DNA from: Angiostrongylus vasorum
Taxonomy: Eukaryota > Nematoda > Chromadorea > Rhabditida > Metastrongylidae
Assembly: GCA_018806985.1 (NCBI GenBank)
Contig: JADANN010000020.1
Span: 62,001-126,000 of the forward strand
DNA: 64,000 bases
Direction: 5' to 3'
Below, one piece after another: positions 10,090-23,629 of the stretch. Below the pieces are notes generated by a model that saw nothing but the letters and a program-made list of their open reading frames with translations, was not told where the DNA came from and ran no database searches. The position numbers and the translations under genes were made by a program. The number at the start of each line of letters is the position of its first letter. The stretch's first letter is position 1.

Positions 10090-13000
10090 TGTACCGATTA
10101 GCCATGCGTACATTAGAGGAACCCGATGTTCTTCAAAAAATTAACTGCTTTTGATATTAGCACACAATGTTGTCTTTATCGTTTCATCGATTGTTAACTA
10201 ACATGCAGCTCCACCCGTTACCTGTGAAATCTGCATTTGTCCGCAAACATTGCCATACTCCTTCAGAGGGTACTCTTCACTCAAGGATCACAAAAAACCA
10301 AAGTTTTGCTGTGAGGACATTGGTTTTTTCCTGCTACTTTAGAGAAAGTAGCTACGACTCGCTAGTTGGCCTCTGTCATGGCGGTGCTTTAAATTAGGAT
10401 ATTCTGCTTATTTGGGGTACTCTGCTAGAAGATTAACTCCCACCGCCTTCACAGCTCGATGCGTAGGTACAAACTAGTCTAAACGAGCCAGCAAACGATC
10501 GAAAGTTATAGTGGAATTACTTATGCTAATACAAGGTCCGAACCATAAATAAAAGTTTGGTAACAAAATCCTACGAGCTAAGAAGAACAGTCCATTCTTC
10601 CTCACAGGTACGGTGAGGTAGTGGATTAATGATAAGAATTCACAAGACATGAATTTGTTATAACAACTATGATTCAGTTGACGGTTGTTGCTGAGTGATA
10701 AGAGATACCCTGCAATACACACGTAATCGCTGGGTCATCCTTGCGACCCGAGCTAATCAAGTCCTGTTTTCTTCCAGGGTCCACAACTTGATATCATACT
10801 TGTTTAGTAGAGCAAAGCACTGATTTAATAAATGTGTAGGCCATTGAATTTAATAGGATAGGTCAAATATACATTCGTTCTTCTCCACGATATACAATAA
10901 AGTGGAATGCACGACACATCTTCAAGAGAGCGATTAACGTTAAACAGTTTATATTTTTCTTTGTTAACTTTCATTTTTGAATAATGTAAGCTTAAGCAGT
11001 TAATGTCGACACCATGTCTACGTGTGTTTCGAACAATTTTTCATCATGAGAACTATAATAAAGTAGAGATCCTTTTCTGGCTGTGAGGTTTCCAATGGTT
11101 CTCGACTTCTTATTATAAAGTTCTAACCACACATTTTTTTGATGTCATATGAATACGAATAGAAGGAAAGTTGTTCATGAAATAACTGACAGCATATTCT
11201 TCACGAGTCTTTATTCTTATTCTGGACATAGTTTATCTCCAAGCCACTTATACTAGGTTTTATTTTTCTGTCCCAGTTGCCTCTGTTTCTACTCCATCTT
11301 TTTTTTAAAAAAAGCGAAAAAAAAAACAGAATTGCATGTAGAAGCCAGTAGAAATTTACAGATTAGAAGCAGTGACGACAGGCCACACAGTGCCAATCTT
11401 AAACGAAAAGTGCGATTTTGTGCAAGCATATTTCGTGATTGACAGAAGAGCCAGAGAAGAGTCGTGTTTATGAGCTGCCGATTTCCCAAGGGTAGAAATC
11501 GAGATGTCGACTTCAGTATTTCCAATATCACAGAATCTTTCTAATTAAAGTCACTCTTTTATGTTTTTATCTTAAAACGAGCACTAAGCATTTTCTTACA
11601 CGAATTTTTTGAATAATCTTGTTTAATGACATCATACGGATGAGTTGACATTTCTTTTTTTCAAATATTCTCAATTGAACGTGTTTCAGATTCCATCTAC
11701 ATTAGATCTCACTCAACACACTTATATAAGAGATGTTTCTACGTTCTTGATTTTTTCAGTGCGCGAATTGATTCATCTTAAATAATGTAGTTGTGTTCAG
11801 TGGTTCAGCGAGGCAAACAAAGACGCAAAACATTGACTGAAGTCATCACTCATTCCGGAGCAAACGGCTAGATTCCAGTAGTCAAGTGCAGTTGTTTGGC
11901 CTTATTTATTAATATGGTGTGAGACGATGTCAACCTGGCCATTCATCTTCCTATGAACACATTCGATGATATCGCAGGCGTTCGCACTGACTTATGACTG
12001 GCCCACACTATTCAACAAATGTTGCGAGATCGAACTCGACAATCACTACGCAACGAATCCTTTACGATTCTATTCTCATCAGTTCCTAGGACTAAAGTCG
12101 TTTCCCACTCACTCTGCCTGATGATTAATATCTATGTTTATGGGAATTTTTCTCTTCAAAATATTAGCAATTCACAACTGTTCATAAAGCTATTCATTAA
12201 TAGATAGAGAATAAAAAAGTAGGTTAGTATTAGTGCTATTTAGAAATTTTTTACTAAGTCAGTTTGCTAAGTTTTAATTGTTTTCTATATTCTAGTGTAC
12301 TTCTTTGACAGTTTCTTTTAAGCCGTTGATCGTGTTTTTAAATATTCCCTCGATGACTGGTGCCTTTTAGTTCACATCCTCTTCAATCTGCTTGTGAATT
12401 TCTACTGATGTTCTTAACCCAAAATACAACCATCTACAACACTGAGCTCTCATCAACAGATAAAGCGTTTAAAATGTTCAAGTAAATTAGTTCGAGCAAA
12501 AACTTCTGTAGTAGTCCAAAAAATGACAAACTAACTTCTTCTAGAGTTTTGCATTAGCACTGCCAATTCGCTTTTGGTCCGATGGTTAGTGAGCCTTTTG
12601 ATTGTACTCCGACCTCAGTTACTTCTGCTCTCAACAGCCGTTTATTACATAGCGAGCTCAGTTTTGATTTACGAACATGATTGCTGTCGTGATGCTGTGG
12701 AATCCACTGGAGTTCTCCCTCGTTTCATTCTCTAGGCAATCAGTCACTTCAATCTTTATGTTCTCTTTTTCAGTATTATATTGTATCATTCTCTTATTTA
12801 CTTGTTACTGGCAATCATTTGTAATAGTGTGGGCTAATTGCATCCACATTTATCATTGTAGTATTGACTGTTCGTTTTCCATAAGAATAATGTCTCGCTT
12901 AGATCACCACTAAGTACAGAGATAAACGATGGAATCTCGTTCATGAATGAGCATCGAAAATTCCCTCTGATTATGAGCAATCATCCATTTCTCTGCCTGT

Positions 13001-14030
13001 GATCCACTTTGATGCTACAAAACTCTGTTACCCTGGCAAAGTACTAGTACTGCTCCCATCTCTGCTTTTTTGTGGTGCTTATCGAAACTATGGAATTTAT
13101 TCCACACAAATCTGATATGTTCATTGATAAATAAAACTCTAATACTTCTTAGCTCACGGTGAGGACTGATTTTCCAATGACACAATGAAGCATTACCATT
13201 GAAAAACTCATGAAAAAACTAAAATCTATGGGTTGAAATGATTTTTTTCTTTCTAAGGTTCTTTCACCTTGTTGCGGTCATATACTGACCGCTGCACCTG
13301 TCGTTCTTCAATAGTAGTTTATTACATTGCGAGAGGAGTTCTCATTTGTAAACCTAGTCCTTAGCTGTTAAATGTTCGTTCCAGGAATTCTTCCTTTAAA
13401 CTCGTAACTTTGGTTCAATAACCAATCCAAACGAAGAAAATCGATATTGAATCGGAATCAAGGGAAAAATAGGAGCTGTTGGTTACAAGTGAATATCACA
13501 GGAGCAAAAATGTCTGTTAGTTTTGGGTTCCACCTTGAGTAATTTCGTACGAACTATCCTTAGCGATATTTAAAGGAAATCTTTAGAAGAAAAAAGTGCT
13601 TCTACAGAAAAAGATGACTTTTATTGATAAAGTACCGAATCACCGAGTTTCTAAAGTCAACCTCTCCTATTCAGCGTAACATTGGAAAACCTTCGAATGT
13701 GGTCCGTGTTATGGAGCACTCCTGCCGTCAATTTCCACTAGCTTCAATCCATCTTATGTATGTCCCATCTCTCTCTGCTAGCCAATCCGTCTTCTCAGTG
13801 CACAACCTCGCGCGATACACAACCATTTTCTGCTCGTTTGCATCCCTTCGAAGCAATAATGAATTAAAACAAAGCTGTTATCTATGAACTCGATAGAGTA
13901 CAAATGCTTCATATTAATAATGTTTAGAGCTCTATGTAGTCGTGTAAACAACCAGTGATGAAATCCTCCTAATGGAAACTATGCCACTGTATAGAATTCT
14001 TATATTTATGTAATTCTACAAAGACCATCT
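10090..14030. other. Gene-poor interval
   Basis: Four kilobases of AT-rich DNA. Short open frames occur, but none is flanked by convincing splice signals and none resembles a known domain. A short pair of similar segments lies near 12640 and 13320 (TTTATTACATAGCGAG / TTTATTACATTGCGAG), suggesting an old unclassified repeat. Confidence 0.3.
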
Positions 14031-15130
14031 AAATCCCTTCAAGCTTTTGTACAAAGATGATCGGTTCCCGTAATGATCTTTCGTTTATTAGTCTCGTACC
14101 AAAAATTGCCAACCGGAAAGCAGCTGCTGGTTTGCGAAGGAATAGTTGTGCGTCTGTTACCCCTGTATGCAAATGAGCGTGGCTTTGTGACAGATGCTTG
14201 TTTGTTGCACGATTCACATCGCCGACGCCGAGGGGCGGCCCGAAATTCGGAGTGACAATGAGCTGATAAAGACAATAGATAGAGACTCATGAGTGATGGG
14301 ATGAAGCGCCGGCGCTCCTCGTGTGAGTCACTCCATAAACCTCAGCCACCATAATTCAAGCGATCATAGTAGAGAACCCAACTCACATTCCAGTGATGGA
14401 TATCTTTCGACAGTTTCGACGATGTCCAGCTTAATAGTATACATAGTATTCTCATCGGAGCTGTCGTAGAGTAGCCTCTAAGGATAATCTTCCACTTTTG
14501 TTTTACATCTTGCTTTATTCACTGTTCTGCACAGTCCTAAATTAGAAAACAAGGGTGTTTTCTTTAAGCTGTTTCGTTTAAAGACTATTTTTGGCGCAAT
14601 AAGTGTCACTGAACTATTGTTGCTGAAGACAAGTGGGTCGTCGTTTACTGTTGTTCTTTTACGTTACGAGGCCATGCTGTGATGTTCCACTGTTTGAATT
14701 CGATCATTAAGATAGTTAAGCAACTTCTCTGCATAACCAGCTAAATACTGGATGGATTTCATCGGTTGTGTCGGGTCAGTAGACCAGCACGTCATTGACT
14801 CTTGAAGCAGTCAGTGCGTCAAGTGACGTGCGCGAGAGCGGCTTCGTTTGATCACGTATGCAAATGACATCGTTGGTGACCCTTATGTCAGCATGCACAA
14901 AGCAGCTTACTGTCGCATCTGACAACTACGTCCATTCCTAAGAGCAGCGATCATCGTCTCCTCTTCTTATTGCAGCCACCAATCTCGACGCACTCAACCA
15001 TATACCGTATGCCGTGCGCTTTCGTGAGAGCAGCGAGTGGTCAAGGCGGAGTGCATAGGGGAGGATGAGCGGGCGGAGTGGAATGCCCTGCAACAACTCA
15101 TAAATCGTCGCCGCTACATGTTTCAAATGT
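14030..15130. other. Anonymous, locally GC-richer region
   Basis: Segments at 14190-14340 and 14820-15130 have clearly higher GC than the surroundings and are open in several frames on both strands. That fits a decayed repeat better than a gene. No domain was recognised. Confidence 0.25.
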
Positions 15131-16176
15131 GCGTTCGTAAATTATGGCCTCCTACATTCAGTCCATAATTTGAATGAAGGTGATAACTTCCCTCATTAAT
15201 GGACGAGCTCTCATCTACCAGAAATCTCCTGGTCTTGTGCTCATTTTTTTCCACACTTGCATGAATTTAGGATGACTCTTCCTTCAGTTTACTGCTTACC
15301 AACGGTTAAAGTTTTCGCAATGACACGTGGAGAGTTGCTGCTTATCGTATGGATATGTCCTAAGTATCTAATTAGCAGAAAGTGGGTGAGAGTATTTATC
15401 GATGATGACACGACTGTTGCTGGTGGCAATTTGTCTGATTGAGTAAAGCAGCTAGATATCGCGTGCGTGCCTGTGCGCAATCAAAAACAGATTGAGAGTC
15501 GTTCGTTTGCTCGTTCCGTCTCGTTTCGTCCCGTTCCGTCACTTATATTCAACGCTCTGAGAACGTCTACCGCCCCCTTAAGGATCTCGAATACCATAGC
15601 CTTTAAATGAAAATCGAACCAATTTGTTAATGAGGAAAAATGGATTAGGGTTTTTTTTTAATCACAGGTCGAGTAGATTTATTGAAGTGACGGGCGCCGC
15701 TATTAACGTCCACACAAATCATCAGCTTGTTTTTGCAAGCTTAGCGAAACGGTTATCAGTGATGAGCGATTTGCATGATGTTTTCACTGCCACCATCTCT
15801 CATTATGATGTGTTGCTCTTTCTTTTGTTGATAGCGTTATCTTTCCATCTCGCTTGTCACCCAATAAATTCATGCACCACTTATGCTTCGATTTATGACT
15901 ACTTCTCAGTAAATCGTCATGTTCGTACCTAACGTCGCTATATCTCTCATCTATCAACGATAAAAACCAATCCAGTACACTTTAAAAAAATTCCTTGAAA
16001 ATGAAAAACTCCCCTTTACTTGCTATCTCTTATCGTTTTACCTGATCAGGTCTAAACTTTCGTCTACAGCAGTTAAGATGCCCGTCGTGACACCACTCAT
16101 TTGCACAACTCTCATCCTTCTTGTGCTTTTCTTCTAATTTTAAATTTTTACTTAGTAATGCTATCGTTATAGAAAA
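15130..16176. other. Upstream region of the CUB/LDLa gene
   Basis: Contains a short degenerate CGTTCCGTC/CGTTTCGTC repeat at about 15500-15540. No exon or defined promoter motif can be supported. Confidence 0.25.
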
Positions 16177-18101
16177 ATGTGGAACTGGACTTTGATGTTG
16201 TCAATGATTTCATGTTGTATTCTCCGAGTTTTTGCGGTAGTTGGCGTTGAACCGAGCGTGAGTAAGTGATGTTTCCACAACTCCTACAATGAATTCCTTT
16301 TTTGTAATATTACTAGCATTTTTAAGGTTTCTTTGACGGAAACAACTTTCTCAATCAGTGTAAGACACGACTAGAACGTCGTTTAACAGGTATAAGAAAG
16401 CCTGTAACTGTTAGTTCACTAGTTCACCGTAGCGATAAAGGTTTTTCGTGTTCAGGATTATCAGGAGTCATATATTCACATTCACTCTATGGTAGAGCGC
16501 CATATAATGGCAGTAGAAACTGTTTTATGATGTTAATAGCGCCTATCGGATACCGCATACGACTGAAGGTGTTGGATTTTGATGTGAATGGGAAGCACTC
16601 TGTTTGTGAGAAAGACACATTGCACGTGTTCGACCACGAAACAGTGATTGACCCATCGACATTCCATTTCCAATCAACCGACAACATCACGCCCGGACCT
16701 ATTATAGGTTAGGAATGATTGGAAAAAGTTAATTATGTCACTAATGAATTACAATAGTATTATAGTTGTATTTAGGTCAATTTTGTGGTAAGCGAACGAA
16801 CGCCAGTGAACTTAGCACTAGCACTTTAAATGCATTGACTTTATGGTGGCATACTGATTCTCTCTTGCCACAACAGCATCCAGCCAAAGGTTTTCGACTG
16901 CACTGGAATGCATTCCGTGTCACTGCTAATGGTTGGTCAGCAAGCTACTTGGAAAACAGAGATTTGTGCTGGTCCCAATTTTCTGAGTCCTGAATTTTTC
17001 GCAGACTTTCTCTTCCAGGATTCAATTTTTGATCCGCAGCTTCTACAATTAGTTGTCCATTAAAAAATGGAAAAGAACGCATACACATAGTGCACACAGT
17101 GCAGGCTTAGAAAAGTTAATTCCTCTTTCTCGATTAGTCAAATGTTGTTTTGGTCCGGATAATACCTAACTATTGTACTATTGAAGAATAGCTGGAAAAT
17201 CCTTGACCAACTGGTGAAATGAGGCGCACAGAAATTATGCATAGATTGCTCTTCTACGTCAATTTTCAGTGTTCCTGCAAACTCCATAGATCTAGGGATT
17301 TCGCACTTCTAATTTTGAAATCCCCTTCTCATGTCCCCGGAAAAGAAGAACCATGAAATGACGTTTTTAGTTCCGTGCTCATCGTCTCGTGAATTCGCTT
17401 GCGGTCAAAGTGAATGCATTCCGATTCAACTTGCTTGTGATCGCTTTTCTGATTGCCGAGATGAATCAGATATTATTTATTCCAGGCAGTTTGCTGTAAA
17501 TTGTGAAAGTAAGTCACATGTGTAATTTTCTAAAAGAATTCACCGTTGTTTTTGACGACTCAATCTCTAACATTTTCAGATTTAGACATTGATCCATTGA
17601 CATCAGTTTCTGGATTTCTTGTTTTACTTCTGTCTGGAGGTATTGTTATACTGTTCGGTTGTATATGTATATCATGTTGTATCTGTTGCCGATGTCTCAA
17701 ATCCGTCCAACCGCAGTTAAAAGGTTAGTTAAAACAAATGTGTATATTCATCTCACTATTAAATCAGGAAATGACCAAATGTATTTGAACTAGTTGTCAG
17801 AAATAAAGTGATCTTTGTACTTTTAGGTGAATCCGTAACTTGTTCCGTAGGTGTATCTCCACCGGAACCCCCTCAATTCTATCCACCTTCTCCACCTAAG
17901 ATACCGTTGCCGACAGCAACAACAACAACAGCAACTGCTACTTTCACACCACGAAGATTTACACAACTTGATACGATGAATTCTGCTCATGACGTTGGAT
18001 ACCGGGTTATACGAATAGCAAATGAGTATGGGACACCAATAGATGGAAATCAGCACGACTACACCTATGTGAGAAATGATGTGCATCGAAATTTACTATG
18101 A
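16177..18101 (+). CDS. CUB and LDLa domain single-pass membrane protein (Neto-like layout)
   Basis: Six exons: 16177-16261, 16456-16707, 16776-16931, 17371-17508, 17580-17723 and 17827-18101 (stop TGA). They total 1050 nt, or 349 residues, and every intron is phase 1. The start MWNWTLMLSMISCCILRVFA is a plausible signal peptide. A CUB domain follows at about residues 31-160 (GYRIRLKVLDFDV, VCEKDTLHVFDHE, QFCGKR, GFRLHW). An LDL-receptor class A repeat with six cysteines and the calcium motif DCRDESD sits at about 166-208. One membrane span (FLVLLLSGGIVILFGCICIS) precedes a Cys cluster, and a Pro/Thr-rich cytoplasmic tail ends the protein. CUB plus LDLa plus TM is the layout of Neto/SOL-2 and LEV-10 receptor auxiliary proteins, but these have two or more CUBs; here only one is visible. 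The first CUB cysteine is missing, so a 5' exon may have been overlooked. The donor at 16932 (GTTGGT) is weak but is the only phase-compatible one seen. Confidence 0.8.
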
Positions 18102-19905
18102 TGTCGTGCATTTCCACGCTGATATCGTTTGATTTGATTTCGTATTTCTAGTTTAGAAATAGTCTGATCCCATGATGATTGCCATGCGAAATTCTTCCGG
18201 TGCTTGTGATGGTGTTCCGACTTCTTCCTATTATCGTTCGCACTTACACTGACAACGTTAAGCGCAGATCGTCGACCATATAGTATTTCTGATCGATCTC
18301 ATTACTGACATTATATGATGTATATTTTCGTGTTTTTTGTTCCTTTTCTTGTTTTTGTTCGCTGTAATTGCAGCGTTGTTTATTTGTTAGAACGGGTGAG
18401 AAGTACGTAAATGTTTTCTCGGTGTATTTTTGTATCACTTTCATAGTTTATTTTACAGTATACTTTACTTAAAGTCTGAAGTTCTGAGCGATGAAAAGTG
18501 CTTTGCAAATTTTGCGGCGTTCAAAACGATCAGTCAGTACGAGTAGTAATTTGGGTATTACGATTCTGATATGAGTAACATCACATGTAATTCTACAAGT
18601 CTTTCGAAAACTGCAGCGTTCGTTCTCAAAGGGATGGATTCCTCTAAGAGCAGGCATTACCTATGAAGTTGTGAGTTTCAGTCTAATCAAACATCGTTAT
18701 CAGGAAAACAGTCCAATTAGCTTCTTAAATTTCTTTTGTAAATCGCAGGTTTTCTCTCCGGATCGCCCTTTTTCTCTTGCATTCGCTTCCCTTTTGTCTC
18801 CTTCTTTCCCTTTATTTTTGTTTCATCACGGCCCTTTCTATCCAATTGTCATTTCTATCACATAGTAGGTCTTAGCAGAATTATTGTTCCATTCCTAATT
18901 ATATCTACATACATCTAGACAAAATTTTCCAAATATTTCCTATGTTCGACTATATCTATTACTTGTTTGTTCCTCGATAATTGTACGAAGAGAACATTAA
19001 GAATTTTCCATATACTCCTAACTCTATCACCTCGATATACCTCTAATCTTCTATTCGGAATGTAATATCACATTCTGTTCAATTTTATTCAGTTCATGAG
19101 ACTCAACTAGTTCAAAAGGTTTCTTCGAAAATCACCGACGATCTCTGAAAATGTTTGCAACACCTACGCAAAGCAATCGCTCAGTAATGGGTCGTACCGG
19201 TTATAATATTATTTTTTATGATAAATGAAGGCTAACATTGAAATATCATTGGTGGAAGTACGACTTCTACTAGGAAAAAAATGAACTCATTGCTGTAAAA
19301 CCGGGAAAAACTTGATATTATTTATTGGCAGAAATGTAATGGATCTAATTGATAGATGAGTAATGAGCGAGTAATGATTGCGACGTGTTGACAAGTATAT
19401 CAATGTGACCTGTTACAGCAGTGAACGATCGGTGCTACTTGGTCCTGTTCATTGGTCTCACTGTCTTGAAGCAAATAAATAAGCACGCCAATATGGAGTA
19501 TAAAGATGAATATTAATAAACTTCTCAAAAAAAATCAGAATTTTTTTACTATGTCCGAAGCTCAACAATTCGGATCGCGATCAGGAAGATTCTCTTAGTC
19601 ATACCAATTTGCTTATAGGAAGAGAACTCTACACGTAAGCGGTATATTATCTTGTAGCGATGTTTTCTAGCATTAATTATCAATCATTAATACGCTTTTA
19701 AGATTAAAAGCAGTGGCTTTCACACCTTAATTTGTAATTCAATTATTTCCCGACTGACTTGTTTGTAGTCCGACTACTGTACAGTTGGCAATCAATAAGC
19801 ATCTAAGAAATGCGCGCCATAATCACCTACGGTCTTTCTATTTTGTATCTATCTGAAAAGCTCTAATAACGAATTATACACTACTAAGCAATATTTTCGT
19901 TTCAG
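18102..19905. other. Intergenic, 3' flank of CUB/LDLa gene
   Basis: AT-rich. Nothing was recognised beyond presumed 3' UTR. Confidence 0.3.
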
Positions 19906-20122
19906 TTCAATCCGTCTGAAGAAAATCGTTGCCCAAAAAATATCTACAAGCATTCACGTGAAGGACGGAAAATCATTACTGGCAATGAAAACCATTGATA
20001 ACACGCGTGAAATCTGGCCCGTATTATCAAAGAGCACAGGAAGAAACCAACAGAGTCAAAGCAATCTCTCTCTAAAACTCAAGAAAGGAACAGACGGAAG
20101 AAAACATAGAGGTGTATTGTAA
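19906..20122 (+). CDS. Possible terminal exon, unknown protein
   Basis: A good acceptor (ATTTTCGTTTCAG) is followed by 71 open codons in one frame, rich in Lys and Ser (starts SIRLKKIVAQKISTSIHVKD), to TAA. No domain is recognised and no upstream exon was found, so this may be fortuitous. Confidence 0.2.
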
Positions 20123-20308
20123 AATAATCTAAAAGTCCCTGTAGAATCTAGCATAGCAAATGGTGCTCTTCGTTTCCCGTGCTGGAATATCAAATATGGG
20201 CCACATTCGAAAAAGTTCTGCATCCTGAAACAGTACGACTATCATCTTCATCCCCGCCATACATTATATCATTTGTTCTATGCACCTAATTTTACAATTT
20301 GTTTCCAG

Positions 20309-20544
20309 GAAGAGAATTCATGTCGCCTATCACTGAAAGGGTTTTTTGCAACCCTCTTTTGTTCCAACTTTTAATTACGTGCATTGCACTCTCATATAGC
20401 TTTAAAAAGCTAGATGCAAGAGAAAATCAAACAACCTCTCCCTGGCCTATCCAAACGTGCGTAATGCAGGTTGACATGTACTTCAAACCGCACAAGTTAT
20501 TAACCAACTATGGGTTGCAAAACTTCTTAAAACTATTGCAATGA
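20309..20544 (+). CDS. Possible terminal exon, unknown protein
   Basis: Follows a TTTGTTTCCAG acceptor and is open to TGA. It encodes about 78 residues with a hydrophobic stretch (LLFQLLITCIALSY). There is no recognised family, and the relation to the 19906 segment is unknown. Confidence 0.2.
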
Positions 20545-22700
20545 TTTCAGCGGTGTACACTTTTGTCGTAATTATCAAGAAGCTGGCATACATCCTTGTT
20601 ATTGCTTATGGTTAATCTATGCAAGAGAGCTCAACATGCGCAGGAAGAAAGGCAGTTTTGGCTAATCGAACCAAACTGGAACAGCAAGCATTCCAGATAC
20701 AGAAGTAAATTTGACTGATATCGACTGAAATCGAAATAAATCAGTTCTCAAGTGATCGTTATCGGATTATGGGCCAAAGAAAGAGCTCGCTGCACGAGAT
20801 GAACATAGACAATGGTTGACTTTCAGCAAAATACCTAGACCGTTTAAGTTTGAAAGCACTCCACATGTGGAGGAATCACGAAGTCGTAGGCTTTCTTCAC
20901 TGAGATTAGAAAGCGTTTCGACTCTTTGCTTAATAAGTAGAAATGTTTCTATTTTTTTTCTCGTTAGTATTTTAAGATTATGTGAGCATGTAGTCGGGAG
21001 AGGGCAGACCTCCCCATAACTACACACCATTAAGGTGTCCGGTTGTCAATCATGGAATCGAAAGCGTTAGAAGGTGAACTGTTAACGTACTTGGATAAAG
21101 ACCACTTTGATGTGAGCTGCTTTGACTAGAGCCGATTCAAATTCATTGCATTCGTCAGCAAGGTTTCTTCTCTGACATTCTTTTTTAAACGCTATACGCC
21201 AAAGATAACAACAACCATACAGCGTAATATTAAAGTAGGGCGGAGTGGTTGATGTCGACCACGCCTGAAACGAACTGATTCGATCACTCCATGCCGAAAT
21301 ATCACGAGAGCGCTGAAAACCACAGCACAGTAATGTTTGTCAGGTCCGATGGTGATTTCTGCCTTATCGGGCTATTAAAGCCTTTGAAAAATATTTCCCG
21401 ATTGAAAAGAAGAAAATCAGTATTTCACTGAAATTTTACGGAGTTATCTCTCTTCCATATTACTATTAGCATGCAACACGCGGATTTTTCGTCATTTGGT
21501 TGTACACTAATTACAGCCTAAACTGGAAGGATAAGCCACCACTGTCTTGTCTAATCAATTTTATAACTCTGTCAAAAAAAAGTTCGTACCATTGCTTTGT
21601 TCAACTTTCGCCTCATACAATATTTAAAGAGATATGCATACAAAATAATTTTATACGATTCCCCATGTTTTTCATCATTTCATTCATCTTGTCATTGTAT
21701 TTTGACAGTGTTATTTCAGCTTGTGCCACTTAGGTAGCTTTGCATATGAAACAACTTTGCTTGCGAATTCAGGAGTAGTTCTAGTGGAGGAAAGACCATT
21801 TATAGAGAAGTTAACCATTCATGTTGATGCACTGTGTTTCAGCATTTACTGAAAAATAAGTTCGCCCAATTCCGGTTGGGAGATTTTATCCTTGAGAGTC
21901 GCCCTTGATTTAAATGACTACAACTCCTCGAAAACAGTTTTCATGCCCAATTATCCATGATGAAATAGAGAGATACTCATCGTTCCCGGTACTAGTATAT
22001 AGGTCTACTTTCAAGTACATCAGAGTTTTCAATATAAGGCAATAAATAACCCGAAGTTTCTCTTTTTCCTTTTTGGGTTCGCCATAACCATAAAAGAAGC
22101 AAAGGCAAAATGCGTCAACTAACCATCCTCACCAAAAAACTTTGACACTGTGTACTTTCTATAACAAATACTATTGTTTCCCATGATTTTTTTTCGAAAC
22201 TTTCACAACTAAAATAGGGTAAAATTGTCACTTATGGCTTTTATTTGCTTCTAAAGGCCATGATATCGAGATTGAAGTAGTGCGCAAAAGATGAGGCTCT
22301 AGTTGTGAAATCACAGCTAATGTATTGTTGACATAGGTAATTACGATACAGTGAAATAATGAAAGGCCTTTATGTACAATTTCTCTAGTCATTTTCAATT
22401 ACTGATTTCCAGTGCACAAAAAATCATAACACTATACAGCACCCTCTAAAGTATCGAAATCATTGGCAACTGTGATAGAAGCAGCTTGTAACGCGCTCCC
22501 AGTTGGTGGACAGCAGTCACACTTTACCACGCGTGACCTCGCACCATACCTCAGGCTGACTCTATGATCTGACCCTCGCCAATGTTATACTCTGTGGGAC
22601 TGTCTCCATCAAGTAACTGGAATACTTATAACGAATAAAACGTTAGGTATGTTTCCTCAGCAGAACTGGGATCAATGCCGATTTGGGATCCCCAGGTCAA
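20545..22700. other. Gene-poor interval
   Basis: Short overlapping frames on both strands at 20760-21030 suggest an old repeat. Otherwise nothing supportable. Confidence 0.25.
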
Positions 22701-22704
22701 TCCC

Positions 22705-22945
22705 GTTGACGGGTGATTGCTGATGTCAAGTGATCGATAAAACTAGCTGAGAGACAGGCGGAACGAAGGACCTGCATGGTGTGGTGGTGAGGGCGTTACT
22801 CTCCTGAAAGGACAACAACGCGTTCGTTCCCCACCGCAGACACTTGCGGTCCGGAGTTTTGCAAATATCTCAGCATTATAGAAGTTGTATTTCGCAACAT
22901 ACAATGCCATTAAAAAGGATAGGCAGTAAACAAAAAGGTTAAGAA
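22705..22945 (-). repeat. M1 MITE-like element, minus orientation
   Basis: Contains the M1 core (GTGTGGTGGTGAGGGCGTTA, GGTCCGGAGTTTTGCAAATA) and a full right arm ending AAAAAGGTTAAGA. The left arm is absent. Confidence 0.7.
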
Positions 22946-22964
22946 GACGGTGGGTGTTTAAAGA

Positions 22965-23585
22965 AAGCTGTTTGTTATGCGAATGAAAATTTATGTGCTA
23001 AGTCTTATCTGCTAAGGTAATGAACGTGTTTGGCTGAGTAAATTACATGACAATTTGACCTTTCAGGCTCTGAAGAAGCCGAAACGGCCGAACCGCCTGC
23101 TATTGTATGCGTAGTACCAATCTCGTGTTTGTTCATTTAAGAAAAACAATGAATTGTCAATGAATGCCGAGGTTAATAGAATGTCGGTTTTGGTAATTGC
23201 TATATAAGGAACTGAACTCTGACCTCTAGGAACTCTAGGAACTCTGAGCTCTGTGAACTCTGTGCGGTTGGCCTCCACGTGAAATATTTAGTGGAAGACT
23301 CATAGAAAGTGGTGAGTGTGCAAAGACTCTGTGTTCAATGTGATTGAAATTTTGGTTCAACATTTTCTCTGCTTGGTTATGGAGCCGTTTGACCGTGTAG
23401 ATTGCAGTCAACTTGACCTTTCCAGGCTATGAGGAAGGCGAAATCTGCCGGAACGTCGGCTTGCACGTAAATAAAGAAATAAAATAACACCTCGTGTTTG
23501 CTAAACAGAAGTAGAAAGAATTATTCAATCAATTCCGAGGTTAATAGGAAGTCGGACGTGGAAGTTACTGCTACATAAGGTTTTA
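22965..23585. repeat. Two direct, diverged copies of a ~255-bp unit
   Basis: Units at about 22965-23215 and 23323-23585 share ordered landmarks at a spacing of about 358-370 bp: GAATGAAAAT / GATTGAAAT, TTGACCTTTCAGGCT / TTGACCTTTCCAGGCT, CTCGTGTTTG, and CGAGGTTAATAG. The units also carry M2-like end pieces (CTCGTGTTTGTTC / CTCGTGTTTGCTA). Open frames here are repeat-derived. Confidence 0.6.
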
Positions 23586-23629
23586 ACTAACGTTATAAAA
23601 TACAGGAAGAACTAAAGGAAACGGCGCAC

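Noticed and set aside
14029..14290. Overlapping open frames on both strands
   Set aside because: Three frames are open at once, which fits local GC enrichment in a decayed repeat better than a gene.
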